From assembly GCA_946999425.1 (NCBI GenBank), contig CAMQDG010000008.1, forward strand, positions 1 through 33,477: a DNA stretch of 33,477 nt, written 5' to 3'. A model generated the notes under the pieces. That model searched no databases, was not told the origin of the DNA, and worked only from the letters and a program-made list of their open reading frames with translations. The DNA is from an uncultured Peptoniphilus sp. (GTDB lineage Bacteria > Bacillota > Clostridia > Tissierellales > Peptoniphilaceae). Shown one piece after another: positions 1 to 7,437 of this stretch. Position 1 is the first letter of the stretch; each line of letters starts with the position of its first letter. The position numbers were made by a program, and so were the translations under genes.

Positions 1-20
1 AAAAATCGGGTTAGGGCTTC

Positions 21-38
21 AAATTGGTCCCTACATTC
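21..38 (-). repeat. Copy of short interspersed repeat (left end)
   Basis: These 18 bases are an exact reverse complement of 33289-33306 at the other end of the window (core TGTAGGGACCAATTT). Only the first half of the element seen on the right is present here; the TTATTGGTC arm is missing. It lies beyond the terminator of the wal operon, in non-coding DNA. It is probably a fragment of a dispersed palindromic repeat family, not a site specific to this locus. Confidence 0.6.
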
Positions 39-65
39 CCTTGCAAGGTTTTAATTTTATTTGTA

Positions 66-100
66 TTAAAAAAATCCATTGTTATTTTTTCAATGGATTT
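66..100 (-). terminator. Rho-independent terminator of the wal operon
   Basis: A 10-bp perfect stem (72-81 pairing with 91-100) has a 9-nt loop. It is followed on the minus strand by a run of seven T. It starts 7 bases after the yycI-like stop codon, so it closes the walR-walK-yycH-yycI transcript. Confidence 0.85.
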
Positions 101-106
101 TATTTT

Positions 107-949
107 TTAATAATTTTCAACTATTAAATCTTCTCCGTCGTCAAATTCTATTCTCCAAGATGGAATTGCACGTCCTTGAAGTACTTTTGTTATGTCGTCT
201 ATATAACCTTGTTCTTCTGGATCAAAGTAATAACAAGCTTCTATTTTTGTTATTTTCTTGTCCGATATGTCTTTTCCCAAAATGGATAAAAGGGCTTTTG
301 GGGCGGATTCCATATATATTTTTCTTCCGCTTTCATCAATTACGTTGAGCCAGAGTCTGTCAAGTTTCCTTACTCCGTTTTTGTCCATTTTAAAGTTTGT
401 ATAGGAAGTTTCAAGAAGCTTATTGTCATAGAGTTTTCTATATTCTACTATAAATTGATCTTCTTCTTTTTCCATTTTTGTAATTATCATGTCTGTGTTG
501 CTTAATCCGTGTTTTACTAAAAAATCTTTACTTGCCTTTACTGCGTCTTCTAAGTTATTAATTGTATAGCCTTGTCCTCTTTGCCTTTCGTATAAAATTC
601 TTCTTGAATTTATTAAAATAAAGGAGCTGTCTTTTGAGTCTATTCTTCCGTTTCCCCTTGTTGTTGTGCTGACTATTCCCATGTCGTTAAAAAACATGGT
701 GTTTATTTTATCTAAGTCGTAGGTTTCAAATTCAACATTTAAGCTTTTCATGTTTAATTTATATTTGGGAATTTTTGTTTCAAGGCTTATGTTTTTTGTT
801 TTTAAAAGCTGAGTTACTTTATTTATAAATTCACTGCTTGTGCTTTTGTCTTTATAGTTTTCATATCTGTATAAAATCAAGGCGAATAATATTAAATTTG
901 TTATAAGCAAAATTAAAAGCATAACTTTTTTAGCTCTTTGCCAATCCAT
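107..949 (-). CDS. yycI: YycI-like WalK regulatory protein
   Basis: This 280-residue protein opens with MDWQRAKK, then a single hydrophobic segment (about residues 9-27), then an extracytoplasmic domain. That is the YycI layout: one N-terminal membrane anchor, with the rest outside. In Bacillus, YycI and YycH form a membrane complex that modulates the WalK sensor kinase. The start overlaps the end of the yycH-like gene by 20 bases, and it is the last gene of the walR-walK-yycH-yycI operon, directly before a terminator. The assignment rests on the N-terminal signature, topology and gene order; the outer domain diverges fast in this family, so symbol confidence is moderate. No walJ (yycJ) or htrA follows, unlike in Bacillus. 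Confidence 0.75.
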   Translation of the reverse strand: MDWQRAKKVMLLILLITNLILFALILYRYENYKDKSTSSEFINKVTQLLKTKNISLETKIPKYKLNMKSLNVEFETYDLDKINTMFFNDMGIVSTTTRGNGRIDSKDSSFILINSRRILYERQRGQGYTINNLEDAVKASKDFLVKHGLSNTDMIITKMEKEEDQFIVEYRKLYDNKLLETSYTNFKMDKNGVRKLDRLWLNVIDESGRKIYMESAPKALLSILGKDISDKKITKIEACYYFDPEEQGYIDDITKVLQGRAIPSWRIEFDDGEDLIVENY

Positions 950-2261
950 TTTTCACCTCAATAAATTTTTCCGCCTCATAAGAATAATAGTAGGATTTAT
1001 TTTTATAACTGATTTTAAGGCCTGCTTTCAAATTTTTTTCATTTAAATCTAAATATACAAGACTTGCTCCCCCTATGTTTTCCAAGGCTTTTTCTATGCC
1101 TTCAGAAAATATTTGAGGGTTTTCGAGAATTATGTCCTCCAATTTTTTTGTTCTTATGGGCATTTTTATAACGCCTTCTCCTTCTTCGCTTCTTCTGTAA
1201 ATTTCTTGGTATTCTTTAATTTGTTTTGATGAGATTTTTACGTTTATATAATCTTTTTTGTCTTCCATAAAAATTAAGGGAATTCCGTCTTCTCTAAATT
1301 CAAAGCTTAGGTTAAAGTCATCCTTGTCTTGATTATTGTAGCTGCTAAAATAAAAACCGTCAGTTTTTCCAGTCTTGGATCCTATAAAGTTACAGGCAAG
1401 TATTAAATTTTCATATTTTTGGCTATCTTCTTTTTTTACCTGGTCTGTATTTTTATAAGCTATAAGTCCTCTGTCCAAAATTTTTAAAAAACTCGGCCCA
1501 TAGACATAGGTATTTCCTTCCTGATCTTTTATTTCCTTGATGTAGTCAATGTCCTTTGATAAAAATTTCATAGCCATGTTGGCCTTTTGTAAATTGTTCA
1601 GTTTAGATACTTCGTTTACATAGGATACATCTCTAAGATAGATAATTTTATCTTTTGGAAGATATATGTTTTTATTTATTCCGTAAAGTTCTTTGAAGTT
1701 TAGTACGTTTAAGTAATCACTTTTCGCCAGTTCAGTTAGCCTATCTTTTACAAAGTCTTCTTCTTCATATTTTAATTTATAATTTTTATCCGCCGAGTGT
1801 AAAATTACATCTCCATCTTGGGAAAAATAGATTTCACTGAAATTGCCCTTTATTATTTCCCTGTTTTTTCTTTCATAGCCCATGGCATTTATAAAAATAC
1901 GACCGTCCATAACTTGGGAAAATCTATATACTATTGAGGGTTTTTCCTGCAAGGTCATATATTCTTCCATACTTATTTCTTCTGTTTCATCAAGTCCTGT
2001 TTGGCTTAATATTTTTCCTATTTTATCCAAGTCTTCTTTCCAATAGTTACTGATTTTAAAAATAAGTCCGTGGTTTTTAGGTGAAAAGTTTGCAAGTATA
2101 TATCTTGGGGTAAAAATTTTTTTAATAATGTCTTGGGTATTAAATTCTTCTATTTTTTCTCTTTTTTTTAAAATTCCTGGAGATATCCATAAAAATAGTC
2201 CCTGAAAGATTAAAAGTAAAGATAAAAAAATTATGGTTAAATTTGACAAAATTTTTTTCAT
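930..2261 (-). CDS. yycH: YycH-like WalK regulatory protein
   Basis: A 443-residue protein has one N-terminal membrane helix (about residues 7-27, rich in I/L/F) and a long extracytoplasmic part, as expected for YycH. In Bacillus, YycH works with YycI to control WalK through transmembrane contacts. Its ATG overlaps the walK stop in an ATGA junction (2258-2261), with an AGGTG ribosome site just upstream, which suggests translational coupling. It sits exactly between walK and the yycI-like gene, the canonical position. Sequence in this family is poorly conserved, so the call leans on length, topology and synteny. No catalytic motif is expected or seen. Confidence 0.78.
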   Translation of the reverse strand: MKKILSNLTIIFLSLLLIFQGLFLWISPGILKKREKIEEFNTQDIIKKIFTPRYILANFSPKNHGLIFKISNYWKEDLDKIGKILSQTGLDETEEISMEEYMTLQEKPSIVYRFSQVMDGRIFINAMGYERKNREIIKGNFSEIYFSQDGDVILHSADKNYKLKYEEEDFVKDRLTELAKSDYLNVLNFKELYGINKNIYLPKDKIIYLRDVSYVNEVSKLNNLQKANMAMKFLSKDIDYIKEIKDQEGNTYVYGPSFLKILDRGLIAYKNTDQVKKEDSQKYENLILACNFIGSKTGKTDGFYFSSYNNQDKDDFNLSFEFREDGIPLIFMEDKKDYINVKISSKQIKEYQEIYRRSEEGEGVIKMPIRTKKLEDIILENPQIFSEGIEKALENIGGASLVYLDLNEKNLKAGLKISYKNKSYYYSYEAEKFIEVKNGLAKS

Positions 2262-4045
2262 AAGACACCTGCAAAGCTTAAAGTAACTTTTGTTCCCTCA
2301 TTTAAAACTGATTCTATTTTTATTGAGCCTCCCATGGATTCAATAATTTCTTTAGCTATGGAAAGACCAAGTCCCGTTCCTCCCATTGCCCTTGAACGTG
2401 ATTTTTCAACTCTGTAAAATCTGTCAAAAATTCTGTTTAAATCTTCTTTTGCAATTCCCACTCCATTGTCTTTTACTTCTATTGTTACATTTGCTCCAAG
2501 ACTTCTTGCTTCTACTTCTATTTTGCCCATATCTTCTGTGTAGTTAATGGCATTTGCCAAAATGTTTCTGAAAACTTGGTCTGCTCCATGTCTATCCACA
2601 AACATTTTATTTATATTTTTCGGAATGTCCAAAGTTAATTTTTGCCTTTTTTTATTTAATAAAACTTCAAGAGATTCTGCATTTTCACTTATAAAATCAT
2701 AAGTATCTATGGCTTCGTATTTCCAATTTGTTTCTTTGTAGTCCATGTTGGATAGTTGTAATAAATCAGATACAAGCCTTGCCATTCTTTTGTTTTCTCT
2801 TTCAATAACTTTTAAAAAGTTTTTTCTTCCATTTTCATCAAGGTCAACATCTAAAAGAGTTTCCGTATAAGACATTATTGTTGTAATGGGAGTTTTTAAT
2901 TCGTGGGATACATTGGCAACAAATTCCCTTCTCATTAAATCGAGTTTGTGTTCTTTTGTTATGTCTTGAAGAACTACTATAATTCCTGAATTTAAACCCT
3001 CACTTTTGTAGGGGGCAAATTTTACCTTGTAAAAATTATTGTTAAGATCTAAATTTTTTTCTCCCTTAAGACTTTTATAGTCTGAGTAATTAAGTTTATC
3101 TATGTTTACTCTTATTAAGTCTATGGGACTTCCTATGGACTTGTCGTTTAAGTTTAAAATTTTCTTGGCTATAGGGTTTGCATGGATTAAAATTCCATTT
3201 CTATTAACGGCAATTACTCCTTCAGCCATGTAGTCAAAAATTGTATTTAGTTTTGACTTTTCAATGTTCATTTTATCAATGGTAAGATTTAATTCATCTG
3301 TAAGATAATTAAAGGTGTTGCCTAATTTCCCAATTTCATCATCACTTTTAACTTCTACCCTTTGATTAAAATCTCCCTTTGCCATTTCTTTTGCCTTTAA
3401 GGTTAAATCTTTTATGGGTCTTGTTATGGAACCTGCCAGTATGTAGGCTAAAACTAAGGTTATTATAAGGGCAAAAATTATTGCACTTGTTAAGATATTT
3501 TTTGCATAATTTAAAACATTATATACGCTTTGCAAGTCGCAAATTTCATAAATTAAACCCCTTACTTCTCCATCGTCACTTATAATGGGTTTTAAGAGAT
3601 GTTTTGTGTTTTCAGATGTATTTTTATTCTCTACAAGGCTTTCTGCTTTTTTCCCTTGAAGGGCTTGTAAAATCAAATCCGGCTCTAAATTTTTATAAGT
3701 TAAGGCATTTTGTTTGTTGTTTAAAAAATAATCCCTTGCATTGGTGTTTGATGAAATAATAACTGGTTCTTTTTCAGATGTTATTACATAAATACTTTCA
3801 TTTGATGAAAGACGCCAATTATTTATGAGTTCATCAATCTTATTTTTATTTTTATATAGGTCTTCGTTAAAAACATCAAAAGAAGAGCTAATGAGTGAGT
3901 TTACATTAGCCTCCATGTTTTTTGAAATATTTCCTATTTGTTCAGTTTCAAGTCTATTTACTATAAATGAGCTTACAATTGAAAGGACAATAAGCTCAAG
4001 GACCAAGTATATAGTTATAAGTCGCCATTTGACGCTTTGAAACAT
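2258..4045 (-). CDS. walK: Sensor histidine kinase WalK
   Basis: This 595-residue membrane sensor kinase of the essential WalRK system controls cell-wall hydrolases in low-GC Gram-positives. From the N terminus: TM helix 1 (about 8-30), an extracytoplasmic sensor domain (30-182), TM helix 2 (about 183-205), HAMP (about 205-257), PAS (about 263-365), HisKA with phosphoacceptor His381 in SHELKTP, and a HATPase domain with N box around 494-501, DNGVG at 526-530 and GTGLG at 556-560. All catalytic motifs are intact. I chose the ATG at 4045, not an upstream TTG at 4057, because GGAGG lies five bases before it. That ribosome site is inside the last codons of walR, and the genes are separated by a single base. 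Confidence 0.95.
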   Translation of the reverse strand: MFQSVKWRLITIYLVLELIVLSIVSSFIVNRLETEQIGNISKNMEANVNSLISSSFDVFNEDLYKNKNKIDELINNWRLSSNESIYVITSEKEPVIISSNTNARDYFLNNKQNALTYKNLEPDLILQALQGKKAESLVENKNTSENTKHLLKPIISDDGEVRGLIYEICDLQSVYNVLNYAKNILTSAIIFALIITLVLAYILAGSITRPIKDLTLKAKEMAKGDFNQRVEVKSDDEIGKLGNTFNYLTDELNLTIDKMNIEKSKLNTIFDYMAEGVIAVNRNGILIHANPIAKKILNLNDKSIGSPIDLIRVNIDKLNYSDYKSLKGEKNLDLNNNFYKVKFAPYKSEGLNSGIIVVLQDITKEHKLDLMRREFVANVSHELKTPITTIMSYTETLLDVDLDENGRKNFLKVIERENKRMARLVSDLLQLSNMDYKETNWKYEAIDTYDFISENAESLEVLLNKKRQKLTLDIPKNINKMFVDRHGADQVFRNILANAINYTEDMGKIEVEARSLGANVTIEVKDNGVGIAKEDLNRIFDRFYRVEKSRSRAMGGTGLGLSIAKEIIESMGGSIKIESVLNEGTKVTLSFAGVL

Positions 4046-4046
4046 T

Positions 4047-4748
4047 TTAACCTCCAAAATAATAACCTACTCCTCGTATGGTTATTATGTATTTAAATTC
4101 TTTGTTTTTGTCTTCTATTTTTTCACGAAGTCTACGAACTGTAACATCAACTGTACGAATGTCTCCATAATATTCATAGCCCCAAACTTTTTCAAGAAGC
4201 TCTTCTCTTGAAAAAACCTGTCCCTTATTTAAGACTAAAAATTTTAAAAGTTCATATTCCCGTAGGGTAAGCTCTACAATTTTTCCACGTTTTTTTACTT
4301 CATATTTTGCAAGATCTATTCTTAAATCATTTTCTTCAATAATTTCATTTTCTTCCTTGCTTTGAGATTTATCTTCAGCTTCAAAATCTCGCCTTCTTAA
4401 ATTTGCTTTGACTCTTGCAATAAGCTCACGCATGGAAAAAGGTTTAACTACATAATCATCAGCTCCAAGTTCAAGACCAAGGATTTTATCGACTTCGTCT
4501 TCTTTTGCAGTGAGCATTATAACGGGAATGTTATTTGTCTTTCTAATTTCCCTTAAAGTTGAAAAACCGTCAAGTTTTGGCATCATAACATCTAAAATAA
4601 TAAGACCGAAATCGTTATTTTCTAAAATTTTAAGACATTCTTCTCCGTCATAAGCAACTTCAACTTCGTATTTTTCCCTTTCCAAATTATATTTGACTAT
4701 ATTTGCTATTGCAGCTTCATCATCACAGACTAAAATTTTATCGCTCAT
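4047..4748 (-). CDS. walR: Response regulator WalR
   Basis: A 233-residue OmpR/PhoB-type response regulator and partner of WalK. The receiver domain (about 1-115) has the acidic pair Asp9/Asp10, phosphoacceptor Asp53 (LDVMMP), Thr80 and Lys102 (KPF). A linker of about 20 acidic and polar residues leads to the winged-helix DNA-binding domain (about 133-233), with VTVRRLREKIE as the recognition helix region and the GVGYYF C-terminal hairpin. It is the first gene of the operon, preceded by AGGAGG and an extended -10 promoter. The family member PhoP is excluded mainly by the walK-yycH-yycI neighbours. Confidence 0.95.
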   Translation of the reverse strand: MSDKILVCDDEAAIANIVKYNLEREKYEVEVAYDGEECLKILENNDFGLIILDVMMPKLDGFSTLREIRKTNNIPVIMLTAKEDEVDKILGLELGADDYVVKPFSMRELIARVKANLRRRDFEAEDKSQSKEENEIIEENDLRIDLAKYEVKKRGKIVELTLREYELLKFLVLNKGQVFSREELLEKVWGYEYYGDIRTVDVTVRRLREKIEDKNKEFKYIITIRGVGYYFGG

Positions 4749-4765
4749 ATAGACCTCCTTTTTCT

Positions 4766-4774
4766 ATTATACCA
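4766..4774 (-). promoter_or_regulatory. Extended -10 promoter of walR operon
   Basis: The minus strand reads TGGTATAAT, a consensus -10 with an upstream TG (extended -10), about 18 bases before the walR start codon. AAAAGGAGG follows it as ribosome site. No good -35 hexamer is visible at the right distance, which is usual for extended -10 promoters. Confidence 0.65.
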
Positions 4775-4815
4775 AATCCCAATATTTATAAAAGAATGTT
4801 AAATTTTTAAAACTT

Positions 4816-4843
4816 TAAAAAAAATAGGCGATCAAAATCGCCT
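4816..4843 (-). terminator. Terminator after the dnaI-like gene
   Basis: A 7-bp GC-rich stem (4826-4832 with 4837-4843) with a 4-base loop is followed on the minus strand by A and then eight T. It lies 12 bases after the dnaI-like stop and insulates the wal operon from the GNAT-dnaD-dnaI transcript. Confidence 0.85.
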
Positions 4844-4855
4844 TAATTTATATTT

Positions 4856-5818
4856 TTATTTTCTTTCCCATCTTAAGTCTGGTCCGTAAAATTTTATTGG
4901 AAAAAATTTATCATAAACTCTTGAGAAAACCCTTTGAGAATATCTTTCTGAAAGTTCTTTAGGTTCTAAGTTTGTGGAAATTATAGTTTTTTTACCCTTT
5001 AACATTCTGGAATTTAAAATGTTAAAAATTTCAGATGCAAGCCAGGTGTTTGAAAATTCACTTCCCAAATCGTCGATTATTAAAAGTTGAGATTCTATAA
5101 GCATGGTAAATTTAAGTTCGTCAAAATCTTCATCTTTTCTAAATCTTCTTTTTTCAAGCATATCAAAAATTTCCCAGGCTGTTTGATAAACTACATTTAT
5201 TCCAGAGTCTAAAAGTTCTTTTGCTATGGAGTTTACTAAAAAAGTTTTGCCTTGACCTGTGGAACCATAAAAAAGTAAGTTCATGTCGTTGGAATTTTTA
5301 AAAGTTGAAATAAATCTCCAGGCAATATTTAAAATGTCCTCCATGTTTTGCCTGGGACTTTTTTCTCCTTCAATATAGGTTTCCTTGGAAAAAATATTTA
5401 TGTCAAAAGTTTCAAAATTTTCTTTTTGAAGGGTGTAGTCTAAGTTACTCATTTTATAAAGTTCTTTTGCCATTTTTTGTTCCATGCAAAAACATCTTTT
5501 TCCATCTTCACTTATTCCCGTATCTTTACAATTTTTACAGGTGTAAATTTTATCTAAATAATTTACATCATAGCCATTTGCAAGTAAAAGTTGATCCTTT
5601 AAATTTTTTAAATTTTTAAGTTCGTCTTTGGAAATTTCTGTATCTTTTCCTTTTAAACTTGCAATAGAAGCCCTAATTCCTATTTGATTTATCTCCTGTT
5701 CAATAGACTTAAGCTCCGGGATTTTTTCATAGACTTTCCTTTTTCTTTCTTCTTCAATTTTTGCATTTTCATTTCTTATTTTTTCATATTCGTTAGAAAT
5801 TTTTTGAAATATTTTCAA
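4856..5818 (-). CDS. dnaI: DnaI/DnaC-like helicase loader (AAA+ ATPase)
   Basis: A replicative-helicase loader of the DnaI/DnaC type, about 320 residues. The N-terminal part is a charged helix (EYEKIRNENAKIEEERKRK) followed by a zinc-binding cluster (CKNC then CFC), as in Firmicutes DnaI-like loaders. The AAA+ domain follows, with Walker A GSTGQGKT, Walker B LLIIDDLG and a C-terminal sensor/arginine region (STNLEPKEL, SQRVFSR). It would load DnaB-type helicase at oriC together with DnaA and DnaD. Its neighbour is a DnaD-like gene, one base apart. The likely start is a TTG at 5818, served by AAGGGTG at the dnaD end. An in-frame GTG at 5827 is possible, but AAGG abuts it with no spacer. Longer reading of the frame would run far into dnaD and is unlikely. 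Confidence 0.85.
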   Translation of the reverse strand: MKIFQKISNEYEKIRNENAKIEEERKRKVYEKIPELKSIEQEINQIGIRASIASLKGKDTEISKDELKNLKNLKDQLLLANGYDVNYLDKIYTCKNCKDTGISEDGKRCFCMEQKMAKELYKMSNLDYTLQKENFETFDINIFSKETYIEGEKSPRQNMEDILNIAWRFISTFKNSNDMNLLFYGSTGQGKTFLVNSIAKELLDSGINVVYQTAWEIFDMLEKRRFRKDEDFDELKFTMLIESQLLIIDDLGSEFSNTWLASEIFNILNSRMLKGKKTIISTNLEPKELSERYSQRVFSRVYDKFFPIKFYGPDLRWERK

Positions 5819-5819
5819 A

Positions 5820-6824
5820 TTATTCACCCTTATCCATAGAATCAAGAAGTTTTTCAACTTTTTTCTTTGCAATATCTTCAAGTTCTTTTCCCGTATAAGA
5901 ATCTGTTTTATTATTTAAACTTTTAAAATTAGGACCCACTTTTTTAACTTTTTTATCTTTTGTGTCATTTAACCTTATTTGTTCTAAACTTGTATAGCCG
6001 CTCTTTTTCCAATTTTCAAGAACTCCATTTACATAACCTAAGTTTGGACTTTGTATATTTACAGTTTTTGAAAGAGCTTCTTCAATTATGTCTTCTGAAA
6101 ATTCACTATACCAGGAATTTATTAAATCAAAATCAAATTGGTTGAAGGTTTTTTTTGTAAGACCTATAGCTTTCATAACAAAATTATAGTTGTAATACTT
6201 TTTCTCATGCTCTTTGAAATTTTCTTCAAGTTTTTCTGGAGTTCTGATATTTTTTTCGCTCCAGTCCCTTACAACTTTTTCAACATATTTTACATTGTAT
6301 ATATTTTTTATTTCTGTTACAAAGAAAAAGGCTTCTTCAATAAGGCTCATGGGCATATTATAAACTCCTATCCAATTGTAAATGTCCTGTTTTTGCATGG
6401 GAGAAATGCTCTTTCTTAAAAGAAATTCGATTCTTGATAAAAAGTTTGCTACTTGGGGATTCTCTACTATTTGGCTGAAATTTTCACGACTTTTGTTTTC
6501 AATATTCCAAACATTTTTTATATAGAGTTCTTTTAAGTTTACATAGTATATGTCCATCTCATTATTTTCTCTTTTTATTTTTATTAAATTTTGCTTTTCC
6601 CAATAATCCCAAGCTCTATATACATCATTTTCAAGTATGCCTAATAAATCTGCCATGTCTGAAGCTTTTACAGCACCACCTTGCCCTTCTTTTAGAAGTT
6701 TTAGGCCCATTATATAAACTTTTACAAAAGACCCATCTGCTGAGGGCATAAAGTCGTTAATAAATATATTTTCTATTGAGGTTGAACCTAAGTCCAACTG
6801 ACATTTGTTTAAAAAAATTCCCAT
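5820..6824 (-). CDS. dnaD: DnaD/DnaB-like primosomal replication protein
   Basis: A 334-residue Firmicutes primosome protein. An N-terminal winged-helix region (about 20-115, KASDMADLLGILENDVYRAWDYWEKQNLI) is followed by two DnaD C-terminal-type helical domains: about 125-205, ending VEKVVRDW, and about 212-290, ending with the family motif Y(V)xGVLENW. The duplicated domain recalls Bacillus DnaB as much as DnaD, so the exact orthologue is uncertain. It probably remodels the origin and recruits the DnaI loader encoded next. The ATG at 6824 has AAAGG six bases upstream and follows the GNAT stop by 3 bases. The tail (about 300-334) is lysine-rich. Confidence 0.85.
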   Translation of the reverse strand: MGIFLNKCQLDLGSTSIENIFINDFMPSADGSFVKVYIMGLKLLKEGQGGAVKASDMADLLGILENDVYRAWDYWEKQNLIKIKRENNEMDIYYVNLKELYIKNVWNIENKSRENFSQIVENPQVANFLSRIEFLLRKSISPMQKQDIYNWIGVYNMPMSLIEEAFFFVTEIKNIYNVKYVEKVVRDWSEKNIRTPEKLEENFKEHEKKYYNYNFVMKAIGLTKKTFNQFDFDLINSWYSEFSEDIIEEALSKTVNIQSPNLGYVNGVLENWKKSGYTSLEQIRLNDTKDKKVKKVGPNFKSLNNKTDSYTGKELEDIAKKKVEKLLDSMDKGE

Positions 6825-6827
6825 TTT

Positions 6828-7373
6828 TTACCTTTCCAATTTCATAACAAAATAAGACATGAATTTTTTACCTAAAATTTTTACAAAATCCTGTCCTTGG
6901 CCATACTGATACAAATCTTTTTCAAGAAACATAAGGCCCTTTGAAACCTTTTTAAATCCGATTTTTTCATAGATGTGAAGGGCTTTTTTGTTATAGGCTG
7001 CGACTTTTAATGTTATTTTTTTTAGTCCTCTTTCTTTAAAATAATATTGTGCCATGGTTTTTAAGGCATCTTGTCCGTAGCCTAAGTTGTTGTATTTTGC
7101 TCCTATTGCCAAACCTAAAACTGCTGATGAAAAAATTTTGTTTATTTTTTTAAAAGATATAAAACCAACAGGTTTTTGATTAGCAAAAATTGTCCAATAT
7201 TCATTATATCTGTTTTTTGTTTTTTCTTGGTACCAATTTTTAATTAAAAAATTTTCATCTTCTATGAAGTTGTAATCTCTTAATAAAGGATTTTCATACT
7301 GACCCCAATTTTGAAATTCATAAGCGTCTTTTAGGCTGAGTTTTTCCATCCTTGTTATTTTTCCTTCTACCAT
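6828..7373 (-). CDS. GNAT-family N-acetyltransferase (RimJ/RimL-like)
   Basis: A 181-residue GNAT acetyltransferase that uses acetyl-CoA to acetylate an unidentified amine. The N-terminal strand VEGKITRMEKLSLKDA is typical of RimJ/RimL and antibiotic N-acetyltransferase types. The acetyl-CoA-binding region is around 95-110 (GLAIGAKYNNLGYGQDALK), and the late motif NKKALHIYEKIGFKKV (about 128-143) is classic for this subfamily. It is the first gene of the GNAT-dnaD-dnaI operon. The chosen ATG (7373) has no ribosome site and lies 6 bases after an extended -10, so the message may be leaderless. A downstream ATG (7349) would remove the first beta strand. Substrate unknown. Confidence 0.88.
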   Translation of the reverse strand: MVEGKITRMEKLSLKDAYEFQNWGQYENPLLRDYNFIEDENFLIKNWYQEKTKNRYNEYWTIFANQKPVGFISFKKINKIFSSAVLGLAIGAKYNNLGYGQDALKTMAQYYFKERGLKKITLKVAAYNKKALHIYEKIGFKKVSKGLMFLEKDLYQYGQGQDFVKILGKKFMSYFVMKLER

Positions 7374-7379
7374 ACTTAT

Positions 7380-7388
7380 ATTATATCA
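7380..7388 (-). promoter_or_regulatory. Extended -10 promoter of GNAT-dnaD-dnaI operon
   Basis: The minus strand reads TGATATAAT. Only six bases separate the hexamer from the GNAT ATG, so transcription would begin at or next to the A of the start codon. The promoter follows immediately after the MATE terminator. Confidence 0.6.
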
Positions 7389-7412
7389 AAAAAAGACCCT
7401 AAGGCCTTTTTT
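7389..7412 (-). terminator. Terminator region between the GNAT and MATE genes
   Basis: On the minus strand a roughly 10-bp stem (AAAAAAGGCC pairing with GGTCTTTTTT, one G-U pair) closes a 4-base loop and runs into T residues. It lies about 25 bases after the MATE stop codon and directly before the promoter of the GNAT gene. Confidence 0.8.
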
Positions 7413-7437
7413 CATATTTTTATTTATTTTGAATTTT

